Below the pieces are notes generated by a model. That model had not been told where the DNA came from. It searched no databases and worked only from the letters and a program-made list of their open reading frames with translations. The position numbers were made by a program, and so were the translations under genes. This document shows positions 60,864-64,000 of a DNA stretch of 64,000 bases, piece by piece. The DNA is taken from the NCBI GenBank assembly GCA_965247245.1, contig CBDFGV010000003.1:310001-374000 (forward strand), written 5' to 3'. The first letter of the stretch is position 1. Each line of letters opens with the position of its first letter. This DNA is from Tectiglobus sp965247245 (GTDB lineage Bacteria > Pseudomonadota > Alphaproteobacteria > Rhizobiales > Hyphomicrobiaceae).

Positions 60864-62023
60864 TTGATCGCAACTGACTTCCAGGCAGCGCGCAGGGTTG
60901 AATGCAGCCGCTGCACTTTCTCGCCAAAACGGACCACCACCAGATCACGTTCCGGCATCATGTAGACGACCTGCCCGCGGCTTCCGAACATGAACGTGAA
61001 GCGTCCCTTCAGATGATTACCCGGTAGATCCAGAATGTTCTGATAGACATGGATGCCGTAATGACCGTCATGACGGCTCGCAGCGTCGACATGGTCGCCG
61101 AAGTAGAGTTCCCAAAGTCCGCGCGGCAGGAACGGTTGCGCCCTGGAACCATTTCTCATCAAAAACAGACCAACCCGCAACCAGTCGCCCGGCGTCGCAT
61201 AGATGCAGCAATAAGGTGTCACAGGGCCAGTTGCACTGTAGCGCCGCCAGTGAGCATCAGATGCTCCGGCCGGGCGCCAGATCTTCTCAGAAATGAGTGC
61301 ATGCAATGGCCTGCCGTAAGCTCTTTCAAGTACGGCTGCGAGGATCGCTGTGTTCGCGTTTTGGTAGCTGAACTTATCTCGCTTCTGCGGATCGAGGCGC
61401 AAATCAGGAAGCAGAGGCGTAACACCGCGCATGTGCAGTTGGGCCATCGGCCCGAACGGATTGAGAATGTATGTCCGCGCGTCCTTAGGCACCGGCCCGG
61501 CCGTCGATTTGATCTTGTCGGGCTTGAAGGCAATGCCACTGCGCATTCGTGCGAAGTCGCGGACTGAGGTTGACCTGAACTGTGTGTCGCCCGCATCGGA
61601 CAGGAACTGACCGATCGCAACATCCAGGCTGGCAATCTTCCGCTCAGCGATTGCCTTCAAGAGCAATGCACCAATCAAGCTCTTTGCAAGAGAATACGAG
61701 TTGAACTTAGTTGAAGCTGTCACACCCTTGGAATAGTGGGCCACATGCAGCTTCTCACCCTGATAGATGAGAAGGGCGCGGCCATCGCCAGTGTCGAACA
61801 GCACCTTTGATTGCTGATCAAGGCGACCGATCTGAGCGAACTCTTTGCTCGTGGCCACCCCATCGAGCTTCAAGAAGTATCCAGGTGCCGGCCAGCGAGG
61901 TTGCGGATAGCGCTCGATGAGCAATCTTGGAAGGTACGGCGCAGCAATGCTCGTCACTGCGGCAGCAGACAGGCTGCCGACCAAGGCCACTCCGAGGAAT
62001 ACTGCCAACCGTCGCTTCATCAT
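60857..62023 (-). CDS. Class C beta-lactamase-like serine hydrolase
   Basis: A 388-residue exported enzyme with an N-terminal hydrophobic segment (about residues 6-28) acting as signal peptide or anchor. The SxxK catalytic pair is SLAK (Ser111, Lys114), and YQN near residue 220 is the YxN motif. A late H-x-G-like triad could complete the site. It belongs to the beta-lactamase/penicillin-binding fold; many such proteins are esterases or peptidases rather than antibiotic-destroying enzymes, so I make no resistance claim. Confidence 0.85.
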   Translation of the reverse strand: MMKRRLAVFLGVALVGSLSAAAVTSIAAPYLPRLLIERYPQPRWPAPGYFLKLDGVATSKEFAQIGRLDQQSKVLFDTGDGRALLIYQGEKLHVAHYSKGVTASTKFNSYSLAKSLIGALLLKAIAERKIASLDVAIGQFLSDAGDTQFRSTSVRDFARMRSGIAFKPDKIKSTAGPVPKDARTYILNPFGPMAQLHMRGVTPLLPDLRLDPQKRDKFSYQNANTAILAAVLERAYGRPLHALISEKIWRPAGASDAHWRRYSATGPVTPYCCIYATPGDWLRVGLFLMRNGSRAQPFLPRGLWELYFGDHVDAASRHDGHYGIHVYQNILDLPGNHLKGRFTFMFGSRGQVVYMMPERDLVVVRFGEKVQRLHSTLRAAWKSVAINY

Positions 62024-62350
62024 CGATCAATCGTGTGTCCTGGCCATACTCAGAGTCGGATCGTTGACCCATTTCCCTTGTGGGGCTGCGCCGAAAGACG
62101 CGGTAAGTATTCCAACCTTAGTCATGCAAATTGTTGAGATCGGGACGAGGACAACTCCAAGGAGATTCGCGAAACTGTTGACGCCCCAAGCTGATAGCTT
62201 TCTGAAAGTCGGGCAATAAGGCCGATATGCCCATGGCGAATCGTTTTGCGCGGTCGAGAACGCCCGTCGATCGTCGTTTTCACCGAGCGCCATTGTGAAA
62301 AGCGCGGACATCTGGGTGCGCGGGTTTGAGCTTCAGGCTAATCTCTGCCC
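62024..62350. other. Spacer between serine hydrolase and dnaE
   Basis: A 327-base divergent interval. A minus-strand frame of 94 codons (62311-62027) is open but shows no protein-like features, so I do not call it. Promoters for both flanking genes should be here. Confidence 0.4.
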
Positions 62351-64000
62351 ATGAACATGATGATTCGACGACCGGCAGCCGAGACAGCCGCATCTCAAGA
62401 TGCTGCGCCCCAGTTTATCCACCTGCGCGTGCACTCGGCATATTCGTTGCTTGAAGGTGCCTTGCCGATTGGAAAATTGGCGAAGCTTGCCGTCGGCAAC
62501 AATGCGCCGGCCATGGCGCTCACGGATCGCAATAATCTGTTTGGTGCGTTGGAATTCTCCAACAAGCTATCGGGTGAAGGTGTCCAGCCAATTGCGGGCA
62601 TCACGCTGACTGTCGATTTCGAGGACAATCGCAACGACAACGGACATCCTGCGGCCGCACCTGGCGGTCTGGGTCCGCTTCCGAGCATTGCCCTGCTGGC
62701 GATGTCGGAGGCGGGTTACGCGTGCCTCATGAAGCTGTCGAGCCAGGCTTTCTTCGACCCGACAGAAACAGAGCCGGCGCACGTTAAGTTTTCGCGCCTG
62801 GAAGAATTCAATGAGGGCCTGATCGCACTCACCGGCGGCCCTGATGGTCCAATCGACAGCTTGCTCGCTGACGGCAATGACGCTCAAGCAACAGCGCGGT
62901 TCGACAGATTAAAGGCCGTATTTGGCGACCGCCTATATCTAGAACTTCAACGGCACGGCACGGCTGACGAACGGCGCATTGAGCCAAAGCTCCTGGATCT
63001 TGCCTATCAGCAGAACGTTCCTCTGGTGGCAACCAACCAGTGCTATTTCGCGACCTCCAGCGACCACGAAGCCCACGACGCATTGTTGTGCATTGCTGAG
63101 GGCCGTTACGTCGTCGAAGATGATCGCCGGCAAGTGACCCGGGAACACAACCTGAAGTCCGAAAGCGATATGGCGGGTGTTTTTGCTGATCTGCCGGAAG
63201 CGCTTGAGAACACGGTCGAGATTGCCCAGCGCTGCCATTACCGCCCACTCGGTCGACCTCCAATCCTGCCGCAGTTCGTCTCTGCCGGTGATAACGCAAG
63301 CCCCGAAGAGCAGCTCGCAGTGGAAGCCGAGGAGCTTTCGCGGCAAGCCCGCGAAGGCCTCGAGAAGCGCCTTGCCGAGTTGCCACTCGCACCAGGCTTC
63401 GAGCGCAAAGACTACGATGAGCGTCTCGAATTTGAGCTCGGCATTATCGTCAAAATGAAGTTTCCAGGCTACTTCCTGATCGTCTCGGACTTCATCAAGT
63501 GGTCCAAGGATGAGGGCATACCTGTGGGTCCCGGCCGTGGTTCCGGAGCAGGTTCGCTGGTTGCTTGGTCACTAACGATTACCGACCTCGATCCGCTTCG
63601 GTTTGGATTGCTCTTCGAGCGCTTTCTTAATCCAGAGCGGATTTCGATGCCGGACTTTGATATCGACTTCTGCCAGGACAGACGCGATGAAGTCATTCGC
63701 TACGTTCAGCAAAAGTACGGCGAAGACCGTGTTGCGCAGATCATCACGCACGGAAAACTTCAGGCCCGCGCCGTCTTGCGTGACGTTGGCCGTGTATTGC
63801 AGATGCCCTATGGGCAGGTCGACAAGCTTTGCAAGCTGGTCCCGAACAACCCGGCCAATCCGGTGACGCTTCCGGAAGCGATCGCGGAAGAGCCGCGGTT
63901 GCAGGAAGCACGCGACGAGGAGCCCGTAGTCGAACGGCTACTGGAGATCTCACAAAAGCTCGAAGGTTTGTACCGTCACGCCTCGACCCACGCGGCAGGT
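62351..64000 (+). CDS. dnaE: DNA polymerase III alpha subunit (5' part, cut at window end)
   Basis: The frame begins with ATG at 62351 and is still open at base 64000 (550 codons). The PHP domain is at the N-terminus (FIHLRVHSAYSLLEGALP and following). The polymerase palm follows with PGRGSGAGSLVAW (about residues 395-410) and the catalytic acidic motif PDFDIDFCQDRRDEV (about 433-447). It is the replicative polymerase catalytic subunit, about 1,150 residues in relatives, so just under half is seen. The finger, beta-binding and OB domains are off the window. Confidence 0.95.
   Translation, partial: MNMMIRRPAAETAASQDAAPQFIHLRVHSAYSLLEGALPIGKLAKLAVGNNAPAMALTDRNNLFGALEFSNKLSGEGVQPIAGITLTVDFEDNRNDNGHPAAAPGGLGPLPSIALLAMSEAGYACLMKLSSQAFFDPTETEPAHVKFSRLEEFNEGLIALTGGPDGPIDSLLADGNDAQATARFDRLKAVFGDRLYLELQRHGTADERRIEPKLLDLAYQQNVPLVATNQCYFATSSDHEAHDALLCIAEGRYVVEDDRRQVTREHNLKSESDMAGVFADLPEALENTVEIAQRCHYRPLGRPPILPQFVSAGDNASPEEQLAVEAEELSRQAREGLEKRLAELPLAPGFERKDYDERLEFELGIIVKMKFPGYFLIVSDFIKWSKDEGIPVGPGRGSGAGSLVAWSLTITDLDPLRFGLLFERFLNPERISMPDFDIDFCQDRRDEVIRYVQQKYGEDRVAQIITHGKLQARAVLRDVGRVLQMPYGQVDKLCKLVPNNPANPVTLPEAIAEEPRLQEARDEEPVVERLLEISQKLEGLYRHASTHAAG

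Noticed and set aside
62027..62311. 94-codon minus-strand frame upstream of dnaE
   Set aside because: No recognisable features, no clear ribosome site, and position in a divergent promoter interval.

Overview
The window comes from an alphaproteobacterial chromosome, most likely order Hyphomicrobiales (Rhizobiales). The evidence is gene order: tRNA-Leu, tig, clpP, clpX, lon, hupB, tRNA-Val, tRNA-Asp, then nuoA to nuoN, birA, rnj, the methylmalonyl-CoA epimerase gene, a DUF1467 gene, proS, lolC, lolD and dnaE. This order is familiar from that group. The assignment rests on protein recognition by eye, not on a database search.

Bases 1 to about 24,080 look like a genomic island. It holds a pentapeptide-repeat membrane protein at the left edge, an AlpA-like regulator behind a promoter and attenuator-like hairpin, and a very hairpin-rich stretch (2.19-2.95 kb). 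A compact co-directional block of small, mostly unrecognised genes follows (2.5-7.4 kb). Next come a minus-strand secreted-protein and metallopeptidase pair, a giant pentapeptide protein built on a 30-bp minisatellite, and a cluster of small minus-strand genes including a HicB-like antitoxin. A ParA/ribbon-helix-helix partition pair with a large palindrome, an XRE regulator, a CopG-like repressor and a tyrosine recombinase (16.7-18.0 kb) complete the mobile core. The 18-24 kb part is a mosaic: two unknown genes, an acetyltransferase, a LysR regulator divergent from a GntP-type permease and a phosphinothricin-acetyltransferase-like enzyme, and copies of a dispersed repeat. It also holds a striking array of seven short hairpins with different stems but one common architecture (23,609-23,799). 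A fragment resembling the 3' end of a tRNA-Ser gene (about 24,052-24,077) is a plausible right attachment site, so the island probably begins outside the window on the left.

From about 24.3 kb onward the sequence is ordinary chromosome. A minus-strand sulfur/quality-control group (sseA, an alanyl-tRNA editing gene, cysK) is followed by the protein-quality-control cluster tig-clpP-clpX-lon and hupB, two tRNAs and a drug-efflux MFS gene. The complete 14-subunit NADH:quinone oxidoreductase (complex I) locus runs from 37.5 to 54.1 kb and is interspersed with four small membrane-protein genes that are not core subunits. After it come biotin ligase, RNase J, a metabolic epimerase, a DUF1467 protein, prolyl-tRNA synthetase, the Lol lipoprotein-release genes and a convergent serine hydrolase. 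The 5' part of dnaE runs off the right edge.

The most interesting material is all in the island: the variable-stem hairpin array, the hairpin-rich 2.2-2.95 kb segment beside the unknown gene block, the dispersed repeats, and the palindromes at parA and at the integrase.
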